Assembly: GCA_964599235.1 (NCBI GenBank)
Contig: CAZRDX010000055.1
Span: 31,844 to 95,843, forward strand
Direction of reading: 5' to 3'
DNA: 64,000 nt
Source of the DNA: DRPN01 sp964599235
GTDB lineage: Bacteria > Bacteroidota > Bacteroidia > Bacteroidales > VadinHA17
A model generated the notes under the pieces. It had not been told where the DNA came from. It ran no database searches and was given only the letters and a program-made list of their open reading frames with translations. This document shows, one piece after another, positions 50,172 through 59,697 of this stretch; position 1 is the first letter of the stretch, and each line of letters begins with the position of its first letter. The translations under genes were made by a program, and so were the position numbers.

Positions 50172-51792
50172 AGGATGTTGCACTTTTTTTCTTTTTTCGG
50201 GTCAGGCGGGCGACCAGCACATAGCAGATCAGCAGGATGGTGAACAGGTCGCTCACACGGCCGAAGTAGTCGCCGTGGCGGGCATAGAAGGTGAGGCGGT
50301 CGTTGAGGTGCAGGGTGCCGCGTATGGCTGTGGGCACCCACCAGGGGGTGGCCTGGGTGACCCGTCCCTTCTGGTCGATGAAACAGGAGATGCCCGTGTT
50401 GGCCGAACGGGCAATGCTGCGTCGCTCCTCGATGGCCCGCAGCCTGGCAAAGCTCTGGTGCTGACGGTAACCGGGCGTGTTGCCCCACCAGCCGTCGTTG
50501 GTGATGATGAACATCAGGTTGGCCCCGTGGTCGAGGAAGCCCGTCATGTACTCTCCGAAGACCGACTCATAGCAGATGGCTATGGCGGCGCGCACCGTGC
50601 TGTCAGGGGAGACCAGCGGGGTGCGTTCTTTCTGGGTGCCGTAGCCGCCGAGGCTGCCCCCCAGGTCGATGAGGATGTCGCCCAGCAGGGGCCGCAGCAG
50701 CTCGGGATGGGGGATCGACTCGACCCCCACCACCAGCTTCGACTTGTGGTAGACCTGTATGTTGCCCGAGGTGTCGATCTGCAGGGCGCTGTTGAAGATA
50801 TCTTCCCAGGAGCCGTCGTTCCTTTTTCTGGCGGTGGGGGTGGGCTGCGGCCCCGGCGGATAGATGCGCCAGGTGGTGGCGCCGATGACGAACTTCACCC
50901 GCGGATGCCGGCGCACGAAAGCCTCCAGACGCCGTATGCTGCGGCTGCGGTGCAGGGCATTCTCCAGCAGCCCCTCGTTGATGGCCGTCTCCGGCGCCAC
51001 CACATAGTCGGTACTGTCGGTGACCAGCGAGTCGGCCAGACGGAGGATGATGCTCAGCTGCTCGTCGTTGCTCATGCCGGAGAACTTGTCATGATAAGGG
51101 TCGATGTTGGGCTGTACCACCACCACCTCCACAGGCCGGCCCTCCTCGTGCCAGGTGTGGTATCTCACCAGCGACCATCCCACCGGCACCGTGATGAGCA
51201 GCACCAGCACCCCCAGCTCCACATACATGCCCCGCACGGTGCGCGCCGCCAGATAGTGACGCAGCAACAGAAAAAGCAGAAGGTTGATGAAAAGGACCCA
51301 GAAAGTGCCGCCCAGCACCCCCGTGAACTCGTACCACTGTACCAGCGCCACGTCCTTGGCAAAGCCGTTGCCCATCATCAGCCAGGGGAAGTTGATCTGA
51401 ACGTTCAGGTAATAATGCTCGTAGGCGGTCCAGATCACCAGGAAACCGAAATGGCCCATCTTGTCCCCCAGTGTGCGGTGTACCATGTGAATGAGCCAGA
51501 AGGCCACGGCCATTACGAAGCTGTTGATGAGGTAGGCGGCGATGGCACCGGCCACCGTGGCGTTCCAGATCCAGTAGACCGTCAGCAGGTTCCATGCCAG
51601 AAAAGCGGTCCACCCCAGGAAGAAGACCTTCCACGGAGGGTAATGCTCACGGTGCGTGACGAAATGCTCCTCGGCAAAGAGCAGCGGAACCCACGCCACA
51701 AATAGGATAATGCCGGAAAACCAGCGGTAGTAAGGCAGGCTCAGCAGAAATGCCGAGAGAAGCAAGAGGAAGTATATGCGGCGGTCCTTCAT
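50170..51792 (-). CDS. lnt: Apolipoprotein N-acyltransferase
   Basis: The 540-residue enzyme performs the third step of lipoprotein maturation in the inner membrane. Six to eight membrane helices fill the first 200 residues, followed by a nitrilase-like periplasmic domain. The catalytic triad is visible: Glu in VAPETAINEG, Lys in YHKSKLVVGVE and Cys in AIAICYESVFGEYM. Its targets include lipoproteins such as GldD and the GH16 enzyme here. It is 10 bp downstream of the EamA gene, so the two are likely co-transcribed. Confidence 0.95.
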   Translation of the reverse strand: MKDRRIYFLLLLSAFLLSLPYYRWFSGIILFVAWVPLLFAEEHFVTHREHYPPWKVFFLGWTAFLAWNLLTVYWIWNATVAGAIAAYLINSFVMAVAFWLIHMVHRTLGDKMGHFGFLVIWTAYEHYYLNVQINFPWLMMGNGFAKDVALVQWYEFTGVLGGTFWVLFINLLLFLLLRHYLAARTVRGMYVELGVLVLLITVPVGWSLVRYHTWHEEGRPVEVVVVQPNIDPYHDKFSGMSNDEQLSIILRLADSLVTDSTDYVVAPETAINEGLLENALHRSRSIRRLEAFVRRHPRVKFVIGATTWRIYPPGPQPTPTARKRNDGSWEDIFNSALQIDTSGNIQVYHKSKLVVGVESIPHPELLRPLLGDILIDLGGSLGGYGTQKERTPLVSPDSTVRAAIAICYESVFGEYMTGFLDHGANLMFIITNDGWWGNTPGYRQHQSFARLRAIEERRSIARSANTGISCFIDQKGRVTQATPWWVPTAIRGTLHLNDRLTFYARHGDYFGRVSDLFTILLICYVLVARLTRKKKKSATS

Positions 51793-51802
51793 CAGCGGTC
51801 GT

Positions 51803-52693
51803 TCAGATCCTCACTGGCTCCTGCTTGTTCACCAGATAGACCCCGGTAAAAATAACAAATATCCAGAGAACCTGGTCGGGAGAGAGGCTCTCGCCGTCGA
51901 TCAGGCCCCACAGGATGGCAAAGACGGGGATGAGGTAGGTCACCGACGAGGCGAAGATGGGGGTGATGTACTTGAGGAGGATGTTGAAGAGGGTGATCGC
52001 TATGACCGAGCTGAAGAGGGCGAGGAGGAAGATGTATCCCAGGTCGTGCCATACCGCTCCGTGCTGTCTGAGGGCAGCGGGGAAGCCGGTGCCCAGGAGG
52101 GTGATCAGGGCCAGCGGGCCGATGAAGAGGAAGATGGTGGAGGAGAGGGTGATGCCGTCGAGGTCCTTGAACTTGTACTTCAGCAGGTTGACATTGATGC
52201 CGTAGAGGAGGGTGGCCAGGACGACATAGAGGCCGTAGATGTTGGCCTGGTGCAGCAGGTCGGTGCCGGGCCGGTAGATGAGGCCGGCCGCCCCGGCCAG
52301 CCCCAGCAGGAGGCCCGCCACATTGATCAGCAGCACATGGGTGCGGAAAAAAAGCAGCCCCGCCAACAACGCAAAAAGGGGTGTCAGCGAATTGAGGATG
52401 CCCGCCAGCGAGCTGTCGATATGGCTCTGGGCCAGCGTGAAGAGGTTGGCCGGGATGAAGTTGCCGATGATGCCGGTGAGGGCCAGCCAGCGCCAGTGAT
52501 GACGCTTCACACGTCCCAGCCGCCGCAGCGCCACGGGCAGGAAGATGAGCCAGGCAAAGAAAATGCGCAGCGAAGCCACATGCAACGGCGTGTGCGAACG
52601 CAGCCCCTTTTTCATCAGAATGAACGACGTGCCCCATACCATCGAGATGAAAAGGAGCATCGCCCACTGCCATATTTTTTTGCGCAGGTCCAT
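51803..52693 (-). CDS. EamA/DMT-family transporter
   Basis: A 296-residue inner-membrane protein with ten predicted helices and two EamA repeats. WGTSFILMKKGLRSHTPLHV opens repeat one, and VYLIPVFAILWG-type sequence (TYLIPVFAILWGLIDGESLS) closes repeat two. Members export amino acids or other metabolites; the substrate cannot be told. I chose ATG 52693; an in-frame TTG lies three codons upstream. Confidence 0.9.
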   Translation of the reverse strand: MDLRKKIWQWAMLLFISMVWGTSFILMKKGLRSHTPLHVASLRIFFAWLIFLPVALRRLGRVKRHHWRWLALTGIIGNFIPANLFTLAQSHIDSSLAGILNSLTPLFALLAGLLFFRTHVLLINVAGLLLGLAGAAGLIYRPGTDLLHQANIYGLYVVLATLLYGINVNLLKYKFKDLDGITLSSTIFLFIGPLALITLLGTGFPAALRQHGAVWHDLGYIFLLALFSSVIAITLFNILLKYITPIFASSVTYLIPVFAILWGLIDGESLSPDQVLWIFVIFTGVYLVNKQEPVRI

Positions 52694-52699
52694 CAGCGG

Positions 52700-52707
52700 C
52701 AAAGATA
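52700..52707 (-). promoter_or_regulatory. -7 element of the EamA-lnt unit
   Basis: TATCTTTG on the minus strand is an exact match ending 7 bp before the chosen ATG, so transcription would start at or next to the A of the start codon. No -33 TTG was found at normal distance. Confidence 0.45.
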
Positions 52708-52757
52708 AGGCAAAGGAATGAGCCGTCCATTGTGGGAGAGCAAGGAGGAAAAAGTAT

Positions 52758-52765
52758 TACCTTTG
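52758..52765 (+). promoter_or_regulatory. Aldehyde dehydrogenase gene -7 element
   Basis: TACCTTTG is an exact TAnnTTTG match 29 bp before the ATG. The nearest TTG (52730-52732) is 25 bp upstream, wider than usual. Confidence 0.5.
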
Positions 52766-52794
52766 TTAGGAACAACTTTTAATCTTGCAGGACC

Positions 52795-54216
52795 ATGGAA
52801 GAGTACAGGATCTACCTGGCGGGCAGGTTCCGCACCACGGAGCAGCCATTGGAGGTGAGCAATCCGTACGACGGCAAGGTGTTTGCCCGCACGTGGCTGG
52901 CCGGGGCGGCCGAGCTGGAGGAGGCTGTCCGTGCCGGTCTGGCGGCCGAGGAGGCCATGGAGCGTATGCCCTCGTACCGGCGTTACGAGGTGCTGGCCCA
53001 TATCTCCGACCGTTTGCGGGGCGATCGCGAGCGGCTGGCGGCCGTGCTGGCCCGCGAATCGGGCAAGCCCATGCGCTACGCCCTGGGCGAGCTCGACAGA
53101 GCTTCGCAGACCTTCCGCATCGCCGCCGAAGAGAGCAAACGTCTCCCCGGCGAATACATCTCGCTCGACTGGACGCCCCCGGGCGACAACAAAGAGGGCT
53201 GGGTGAAATATTTCCCCATAGGGCTGATGGCCGGCATCGCACCGTTCAATTTCCCGCTCAACCTGGCGGTGCACAAGATAGCACCTGCCCTGGCCGCCGG
53301 CAACCCCATCATCCTCAAGCCGGCACGTTCCACCCCCCTGTCGGTGCTCGAGCTGGCGAAGATCATCGACGAGACCGGCCTTCCCGCAGGTGCCGTCTCC
53401 ATCCTCCCCACCGACCGCGAAGCCGGCAACCAGCTGGTCACCGACCCGCGTATCAAGATGCTCAGCTTCACCGGATCACCTGCCGTGGGATGGAAGATGA
53501 AGAGAGAGGCAGGCAAGAAAAAGGTCCTGCTCGAGCTGGGCGGCAACGCCGGCGTCATCGTCTCCGACACGGCCGACCTCGACCGGGCCGTGCCCAAATG
53601 CGTGGTGGGAGGATATGCCTACTCCGGCCAGGTTTGCATCCATGTGCAACGTATCTACGTGCACGATCGTATCTTCGACGCTTTCGCCGAAAAATTCGTC
53701 GAGGGGGTGAAGAACCTCCGCTTTGGCGACCCCCTGGATCCCGAGACCGAGATCTCGGTGATGATCGATGAGGAGAACGCCACCCGTGTTGAAGAGTGGG
53801 TGCAGGAGTCGGTGGAGATGGGTGCCCAGGTGCTGCTCGGTGGCAGGAAAAAAGGCACATGGTTCGAGCCGACCGTCCTGACCAAGACCGCCTCCTCCAT
53901 GAAGGTGTGTGCCCTGGAGATCTTCGGACCGGTGGTGACACTCGAGCGGTTCAGCGACTTCGAGGAAGCGGTGGGTTTCATCAACGACTCGCGTTACGGT
54001 CTGCAGGCCGGTGTCTTCACCAATCGTCTCGACGAGATGAACTATGCCTTTCATCACATCCGTGTGGGGGGGGTGATCATCAACGATGTCCCCACCTTCC
54101 GTGTCGACCACATGCCTTACGGCGGGGTCAAGGATTCGGGTTTCGGACGCGAAGGGGTGAAATATTCGATCCGCGAAATGATGGAGCCCCGTCTGCTGGT
54201 GAAGGATATCCTCTAA
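52795..54216 (+). CDS. NAD(P)-dependent aldehyde dehydrogenase
   Basis: A 473-residue ALDH superfamily enzyme oxidising an aldehyde to an acid. The cofactor region has APFNFPLNLAVHKIAPALAA and ILKPARSTPLS. Catalytic Glu is in LLELGGNAGVIV and the nucleophilic Cys in YSGQVCIHVQRIYV. The GQVCIHVQRI form resembles lactaldehyde/glycolaldehyde and related dehydrogenases more than ALDH2 (GQCC). The exact substrate is not clear. It has its own promoter and no evident pathway neighbour. Confidence 0.92.
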   Translation: MEEYRIYLAGRFRTTEQPLEVSNPYDGKVFARTWLAGAAELEEAVRAGLAAEEAMERMPSYRRYEVLAHISDRLRGDRERLAAVLARESGKPMRYALGELDRASQTFRIAAEESKRLPGEYISLDWTPPGDNKEGWVKYFPIGLMAGIAPFNFPLNLAVHKIAPALAAGNPIILKPARSTPLSVLELAKIIDETGLPAGAVSILPTDREAGNQLVTDPRIKMLSFTGSPAVGWKMKREAGKKKVLLELGGNAGVIVSDTADLDRAVPKCVVGGYAYSGQVCIHVQRIYVHDRIFDAFAEKFVEGVKNLRFGDPLDPETEISVMIDEENATRVEEWVQESVEMGAQVLLGGRKKGTWFEPTVLTKTASSMKVCALEIFGPVVTLERFSDFEEAVGFINDSRYGLQAGVFTNRLDEMNYAFHHIRVGGVIINDVPTFRVDHMPYGGVKDSGFGREGVKYSIREMMEPRLLVKDIL

Positions 54217-54297
54217 GGGGGCAGGGAGAGGCACAAAAAAAGCTTTATCTTTATCCCGCCCGCCGGGTTCGGAAAGCGGGCCAGAGAAGGTGTATCT

Positions 54298-54939
54298 GTG
54301 GAACTGAGCTATCTGTTCGAGGGTTTACTGATCGGCATCCTGGTGTCGCTGCCCATCGGGCCTGTGGGGATCAACATCGTCCACAGGACGCTGAGCCGGG
54401 GACGGCGTGCCGGTTTCATGGCGGCCCTGGGGGCCATGACGGCCGACCTGATCTTTTCGCTGATCGCTGCTGCAGGTATCACTTTCATCGTCAGCTTCAT
54501 CGAAGAGAAGGTGGTGCTTTTCCGCATTCTTGGGGGCGTGTTTGTCATGGCCATCGGGCTGAAGATCTTCCGCGAGGATCCTGTCTCCTCGTACCGTTCG
54601 CCGGAGACCCCCATGCGTTCGCGCAGGATGGGCGATTACCTCACCACCCTTCTGATGGTGCTCTCCAACCCCATGACGCTGCTGGCTTACATCGCCATCT
54701 TTGCAGGGATCAGCTTTCCTACCGACATCTCTTTTTTGAAGGGTCCGGCCGTCACCATCGCCGGCCTGCTCATCTCGGCCGGTGCGTGGTGGTTCTCGCT
54801 CACCTATTACCTCGACAAGTTCCGGACACGGGTGCGGTTGCGTTTTATCTTCTGGTTCCAGCGACTGGCAGGCATCCTGATCATGCTGTTCGGGTTTTCG
54901 CTCATCGTCAGCCTCCTGGTACCCAGCCTGATGGTATGA
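54298..54939 (+). CDS. LysE-family transporter
   Basis: A 213-residue membrane protein with about six helices. The family N-terminus LFEGLLIGILVSLPIGPVGI and the segment LLMVLSNPMTLLAYIAIFAG are clear. LysE/RhtB proteins export amino acids; the substrate is unknown. The start is GTG at 54298. It lies 81 bp after the aldehyde dehydrogenase. Confidence 0.88.
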   Translation: MELSYLFEGLLIGILVSLPIGPVGINIVHRTLSRGRRAGFMAALGAMTADLIFSLIAAAGITFIVSFIEEKVVLFRILGGVFVMAIGLKIFREDPVSSYRSPETPMRSRRMGDYLTTLLMVLSNPMTLLAYIAIFAGISFPTDISFLKGPAVTIAGLLISAGAWWFSLTYYLDKFRTRVRLRFIFWFQRLAGILIMLFGFSLIVSLLVPSLMV

Positions 54940-54961
54940 AAAAAGGGGCCGTGAAGGCCCC
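54939..54961 (-). terminator. Terminator of the phosphofructokinase gene
   Basis: On the minus strand GGGGCC pairs with GGCCCC around TTCAC, followed by six T. It lies between the convergent pfk and LysE genes and overlaps the LysE stop codon. Confidence 0.88.
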
Positions 54962-54987
54962 TGGTTCCGGTGTTACTGTTCTTTTGA

Positions 54988-56082
54988 TCAGTCGCCGAAC
55001 GAGATCCCGATGCCCCGTGCGGCTTTCACCAGCGGATGGTCGGGAGTGACCAGTTTTTCTCCGCCGATGACCTCCTTGAGGGGTACGGCGACAATATCGG
55101 GATGGCGGTAGGCCACCATCTTGCCGAAGTCTTTTTCGAGCACCATCTCGAAAGCTTTCGCGCCGAATTCGGTAGCCAGGATGCGGTCGTAGGCATTGGG
55201 GATGCCGCCGCGTTGCAGGTGTCCCAGGACGGTCTCTCGCATGTCGGCTTCGAAGCCGGAGGCCTTGAGCTCTTTCATCAGACGGGCGGCGGCACCCATC
55301 AGCCGCAGGTTCTCGTAGCCCACCTCATCGCTCTTCACGCCGGCCACTTCTCCTCCGATGGGCTTGGCCCCCTCGGCGATCACCACAATGGCGAAACCGC
55401 GACCCTTGTGGTAGCGCGACTCAAGACGTTCGACCACCTTGTTGATGTCGTACGGGATCTCGGGGATCAGGCACACCTCGGCACCGCCGGCCACGGCAGC
55501 ATGCAGGGCGATCCAGCCGGCATAGCGTCCCATCACCTCCAGGATCAGGGTGCGGTTGTGGCTCTGAGCCGTCGACACCAGCTTGTCCACAGCCTCCGTG
55601 GCGATCTGGACAGCCGTCTGGAACCCGAAAGTGAAGTCCGTGGCCAGCAGATCGTTGTCGATGGTCTTCGGCACCCCGATGATGTTGAGCCCTTTCTCAT
55701 AGAGCATCTGCGAGATCTTCTGCGACCCCTCGCCGCCGATGTTGATCACCGCATCCACGTCCATGTAGGAGAGCTTGCGGATCATCTCATCCGAACGGTC
55801 CACATATTCATAAGTGCCGTCGGGCTTCTTCACCGGCCAGGCGAACGGCCCTCCTTTATTGGTGGTGCCGATGATGGTGCCTCCCTGCACATGGATGCCC
55901 GAGACACGTTTCTCATCCAGTACCACGATCTCGGTGGGTTCGCGCAGGATGCCGTTGAAGGCTTCCACGCTGCCGATCACTTCCCAGTTCTTTTCTTTGG
56001 CGGCCCGCTTGACTATGGCCCTGATCACTGCGTTCAGACCAGGACAGTCGCCACCACCTGTTGCTACCAGTACTCTGTTCAT
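54988..56082 (-). CDS. pfkA: 6-phosphofructokinase, mixed-substrate type
   Basis: A 364-residue glycolytic enzyme phosphorylating fructose 6-phosphate. GGGDCPGLNAVIRAIVKRA and EVMGRYAGWIALHAAVAGGA are family motifs. The phosphoryl donor residues are mixed. GGEGS (116-120) has the Gly typical of ATP enzymes, while PKTIDND (138-144) has the Lys typical of PPi enzymes. This places it with group III; ATP or PPi use cannot be settled here. I chose ATG 56082 because MNRVLVATGG matches relatives; the frame runs 13 codons further upstream. Confidence 0.93.
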   Translation of the reverse strand: MNRVLVATGGGDCPGLNAVIRAIVKRAAKEKNWEVIGSVEAFNGILREPTEIVVLDEKRVSGIHVQGGTIIGTTNKGGPFAWPVKKPDGTYEYVDRSDEMIRKLSYMDVDAVINIGGEGSQKISQMLYEKGLNIIGVPKTIDNDLLATDFTFGFQTAVQIATEAVDKLVSTAQSHNRTLILEVMGRYAGWIALHAAVAGGAEVCLIPEIPYDINKVVERLESRYHKGRGFAIVVIAEGAKPIGGEVAGVKSDEVGYENLRLMGAAARLMKELKASGFEADMRETVLGHLQRGGIPNAYDRILATEFGAKAFEMVLEKDFGKMVAYRHPDIVAVPLKEVIGGEKLVTPDHPLVKAARGIGISFGD

Positions 56083-56118
56083 GACTGTTTCGTTTGTCCT
56101 TTTCCGGTTACCGGAGTG

Positions 56119-56126
56119 CAAAAGTA
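56119..56126 (-). promoter_or_regulatory. pfkA -7 element
   Basis: TACTTTTG on the minus strand matches TAnnTTTG exactly and lies 36 bp before the chosen ATG. Its position also argues against the longer upstream start. No -33 TTG at ideal distance was seen. Confidence 0.45.
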
Positions 56127-56196
56127 GGACAAAAGGTTCAATATGCCTTGAGAAAGCTCAGGGATTTTTGAGGGAAGAATGAAAAAGTTGGTGGTT

Positions 56197-57552
56197 TCAT
56201 TGCTTCATCGCCTGCCGGACCTTCTCTCCCAGTTCTTGGTGAAGGGTCAGGAGGCGTTGCAGCCTGGGGTCCTGACGCCGCAGCATCCGGCGGTAACGTA
56301 CCCTCGCCCGTGTCTTCTTGAAAAAGATGTGGTACCGGAAAGCCAGGGCCCCGGAGACCGGCAGGCTGGCTAGGAAAAGGCACGTGTACAGAAGATCCTG
56401 CAGGACGACGGCGGCCACACCGGTGAGCAAAAGATGAAAGAGGGGGAACAGCAGCATGGAGAGGACGAACTTGAACGAGCTGACGAACACCTTGTCCTCC
56501 ACCTTGTCGGCCAGGTGGACCGTAAGGCGGTCGGGGATGATGTTCGCCAGGAAACCGTAGAGGAACACCGGCAGGGTGGCTGTCAGGGCCGTGAGCCGCC
56601 AGAGGATGCCTCCCGCCGTAACGGGTCGGCGGCGCAGCACCCAGTTGCGCAACCGCAGCTCATGAAGCAGGGTGACGTATTCCTTCGTTTCGGCAGCCAG
56701 GGTGTCGGCCTGCGGACGGTCGTCGCCCAGATATTGTTCCAGGCGGGCGATGAAGGTCTGCTGCGCCCGGAGACGACCGGCGGGATCCTGCGGGTCCACC
56801 TGCATCTCTTCCGCGATCTCGGGAAGGAAAAGGGTGCGCAGATCGTTGTAGAGGTCGTAATGCTCCTCGCTGGCGATGTGGATGATCTGTTTTTTGAGCG
56901 CTTCGCTGAGCGCAGTCGTGGCCTCGGCCAGCGCCTTGTTGGCATTCTCCCGGTACAGAGGGAAGAAGGGCTTCAGACTCAGCGGTTCACCGTAGTTGAC
57001 GATCAGCACCTGCTTGCACTTGGCATAATCGCTGTATTCCAGTCCCACAGGGATGATCTTCACGTCGCGCGAGAAGCCCTGCTTCTCGGCGGCCTGGAAA
57101 GCGGCACGCATGATCCCTTTCTTCAGCCGCCGCAGCCGGCGGTACGGGGCATGGTTCCCCTCCGGGAGGATCACCAGGCTGGTGTCGCCCTCCAGCACAT
57201 CGATGTTCTTGCGGAAGATCTCTTCGTTCTTCTTCAGTGCGGCATAGCCGTCGCGGATGCGATACACCGGCAGGATCTTGATGAAATAGAGGAAGCGTGC
57301 GACCGCCTTTTTGCGGAAGATGTCGGAACGGGCCAGAAAGACCGGCTGGGTCTTCTGGGTGAAGATGACCGCCAGGGCATCCATCAGGGCGTTCTGATGG
57401 TTCGGGGCGAAGATGATCTGCTCCTTCACAGGGATGCGGTCGGCATGCAACGAATACACCTTCTTGTAATAGACCACGTTGTGCCAGAACTTGACAGCCT
57501 GGCGCAGCATCTCATAACCCAGCGACCATTTTTCGATGTTCTCTTTCCCCAT
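56197..57552 (-). CDS. PlsC-like 1-acyl-glycerol-3-phosphate acyltransferase family protein
   Basis: A 451-residue membrane protein. The N-terminal half is the acyltransferase domain with the catalytic His-Asp motif in PNHQNALMDALAV (five residues between His and Asp instead of four, as in related Bacteroidetes proteins) and the substrate motif LPEGNHAPYRRLRRL. The C-terminal 170 residues carry two to four membrane helices and are specific to this family. It likely acylates a lipid precursor; which one is not known. The gene lies 21 bp downstream of the BASS transporter gene on the same strand. Confidence 0.87.
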   Translation of the reverse strand: MGKENIEKWSLGYEMLRQAVKFWHNVVYYKKVYSLHADRIPVKEQIIFAPNHQNALMDALAVIFTQKTQPVFLARSDIFRKKAVARFLYFIKILPVYRIRDGYAALKKNEEIFRKNIDVLEGDTSLVILPEGNHAPYRRLRRLKKGIMRAAFQAAEKQGFSRDVKIIPVGLEYSDYAKCKQVLIVNYGEPLSLKPFFPLYRENANKALAEATTALSEALKKQIIHIASEEHYDLYNDLRTLFLPEIAEEMQVDPQDPAGRLRAQQTFIARLEQYLGDDRPQADTLAAETKEYVTLLHELRLRNWVLRRRPVTAGGILWRLTALTATLPVFLYGFLANIIPDRLTVHLADKVEDKVFVSSFKFVLSMLLFPLFHLLLTGVAAVVLQDLLYTCLFLASLPVSGALAFRYHIFFKKTRARVRYRRMLRRQDPRLQRLLTLHQELGEKVRQAMKQ

Positions 57553-57573
57553 GCTGAACGTATTTAGAAGAGT

Positions 57574-58548
57574 TCATCCTTTCTTCACCCTGAACCTTCT
57601 TTTAGGACCGCGTCCCCACCAGGCGGCGAGGGAGAGACCTGAGATGATGTGCCAGATACCCCACCAGGCAGCGATGAAAGCCATCCCGCCTACCATCATC
57701 TCCGGGGGAAACACCTTGGGATTGAAAAGAAGTACCAGTGCCAGACCCGAGTTCTGGATACCCGTCTCGATGGCAATGGTTTTGCGGTCCTTGGGATGCC
57801 GGCGCGTCAGTGAGGCCAGCCCGTAGCCGGTAAGATAGGCTAGGGCGTTGTGGATGAGGACAATGATGAAAACGTACTTGATATGCCTGAGGAAAAATTC
57901 AAAATTGTTCTTGAAGGCCATGGCCACGATCACCAGGAAGAAAAAGATGGAGAGGTATTTCATCGGGCCGATGATCCTCTCGGTAAGACGCGGCATTTTC
58001 TGGTTGACGAAGATCCCCACCACCAGGGGGATACCCAGCAGGATGACCACGGTGCGGAACATCTGCCAGGGGTTGATGGTGAGCGGACGCAGCAGTTCCC
58101 CGGCCTGCATCTTGTGAGAATAGACCTCAAGGAAAAGCTTTCCCCAGAGGGCGAAGTTGAGCGGTGTCATCACAATGGCCAGGATGGTGGCGACGGCGGT
58201 CAGGGTGACCGACAGGGCTGCATTGCCGCGGGCCAGCGAGGAGATGAAGTTGGAGATGTTGCCGCCCGGACAGGCCGCTACCAGGATCATCCCCAGCCCC
58301 ACCGTGGGCGTGATCACCGGGCTCAGTATCCAGGCGATCAGAAAAGTGACAGCCGGCAATGCCACGAACTGGGAAAAGATCCCCGTGAGCGGCGTGCGGG
58401 GATCCTTCAGCAGACGCTTGAAATGTACCGGCTTGATGCCCAAAGCCACACCGAACATAATGAATGCCAGTGTGATGTTCAGTACGAACAAACCCTGCTG
58501 GTTGAAATGCAGACGGATCTGGTCAAGGACCTGTAAGGATTCTAACAT
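57574..58548 (-). CDS. Bile acid:sodium symporter (BASS) family transporter
   Basis: The 324-residue protein has about nine or ten helices. The two discontinuous helix signatures are recognisable: ILVAACPGGNISNFISSLAR with Na+-binding-type Gly/Asn residues, and KTIAIETGIQNSGLALVLLF. Bacterial members carry organic anions such as pantoate or bile acids. The substrate is unknown. The gene precedes the acyltransferase and could share its transcript. Confidence 0.91.
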   Translation of the reverse strand: MLESLQVLDQIRLHFNQQGLFVLNITLAFIMFGVALGIKPVHFKRLLKDPRTPLTGIFSQFVALPAVTFLIAWILSPVITPTVGLGMILVAACPGGNISNFISSLARGNAALSVTLTAVATILAIVMTPLNFALWGKLFLEVYSHKMQAGELLRPLTINPWQMFRTVVILLGIPLVVGIFVNQKMPRLTERIIGPMKYLSIFFFLVIVAMAFKNNFEFFLRHIKYVFIIVLIHNALAYLTGYGLASLTRRHPKDRKTIAIETGIQNSGLALVLLFNPKVFPPEMMVGGMAFIAAWWGIWHIISGLSLAAWWGRGPKRRFRVKKG

Positions 58549-58617
58549 TGGGTGAATAGTATAGAATGAGGTTTGACACGAGCTGCAAATTAGAAAAATT
58601 TCTTAAATTTAACTATT

Positions 58618-59670
58618 GTGCTCCGGCTGACAGGCAAAAGAGTGAGAACACCGTTTCCGGGAAAACGCTGTACATCCCGGCGGCAGAGTTTGTATCTTGT
58701 TGTGTCGGCTATCTTGTTCCTGCCCATGATGGCGGCGGGGCAGGAGAAGGTGAAGATGCCCGACAGCCTCGACCTGAAGCTGCCCGATACCACGACGGTC
58801 TTCCTCCCCGACACCGTACGGGAGCATCACCGCTGGGAGAGCGGAGGGCATTTCGGGCTGACCGTCTCACAGATCTTCCTGGCCAACTGGATGGCCGGTG
58901 GAGAGAGCTCGGTGACGCTCACGGGCAACTTCCGTCTCTATGCCAACAGAAAAAGCCACCGGGCGGTATGGAACAACTCTCTCGACCTCCATCTGGGCTT
59001 TGTCACCCAGGGCAGCCGCTTCCGCAAGACACTCGACCGCATCGACCTGCTCTCCGAACGGCGCGGCATGCTGTCCGGTGACTGGTATTCGAGCCTCCGG
59101 GCCAATTTCCGCAGCCAGATGCTGCCGGGATATGCCGCCCCGCCCGGTGATACGGTCATGATATCCAATTTCATGGCTCCCGGTTATCTCTTCCTCACCC
59201 TTGGGGTCGACTACCATCCATGGAAAGGCCATACCCTCCTGCTGGCTCCCCTCTCCTCCAAGGTCACCATCGTGGCCGACCAGGCTCTGGCCAACAAAGG
59301 AGCCTTCGGCGTCATCAAGGCTACCTTCGACGAGCTGACCAATATCCTCCTCACCCTGGGCAAGAACCTCAAGTACGAGTTCGGAGGCTACATCACCTAT
59401 GCTTACTCCGGCAAGATCACCTCCACCACCACCCTCTCCACACGGCTGGAGCTCTTCTCCAACTATCTGCGCAAACCTCTGAACATCGATGTCAACTGGG
59501 AGGTGCTGGGCAAGGTGAAGATATCCGACACCTTCTCGGTCAACCTGTACGGCCATCTCATCTACGATGATGATGTGAAGATGGAGACCGACGACGAGGG
59601 GAACGTGTTGAAAGGTCCCCGTGTTCAGTTCATGGAGATCATGGGGCTGGGGCTGACGTTCAAATGGTGA
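58618..59670 (+). CDS. DUF3078 outer-membrane-type protein
   Basis: This 350-residue exported protein starts at GTG 58618, with a long basic N-region before the hydrophobic core (LYLVVSAILFLPMMAAGQ). The mature protein shows alternating beta-strand pattern with aromatic ends and terminates in LGLTFKW, a beta-barrel-like C-terminus. NWMAGGESSVTLTGNF and FLTLGVDYHPWKGHTLLLAP are characteristic of DUF3078 in Bacteroidetes. The function is unknown; an outer-membrane barrel is my inference. Confidence 0.85.
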   Translation: MLRLTGKRVRTPFPGKRCTSRRQSLYLVVSAILFLPMMAAGQEKVKMPDSLDLKLPDTTTVFLPDTVREHHRWESGGHFGLTVSQIFLANWMAGGESSVTLTGNFRLYANRKSHRAVWNNSLDLHLGFVTQGSRFRKTLDRIDLLSERRGMLSGDWYSSLRANFRSQMLPGYAAPPGDTVMISNFMAPGYLFLTLGVDYHPWKGHTLLLAPLSSKVTIVADQALANKGAFGVIKATFDELTNILLTLGKNLKYEFGGYITYAYSGKITSTTTLSTRLELFSNYLRKPLNIDVNWEVLGKVKISDTFSVNLYGHLIYDDDVKMETDDEGNVLKGPRVQFMEIMGLGLTFKW

Positions 59671-59697
59671 GGAGACGGCTGTCCGGAAGGAGGGGGC

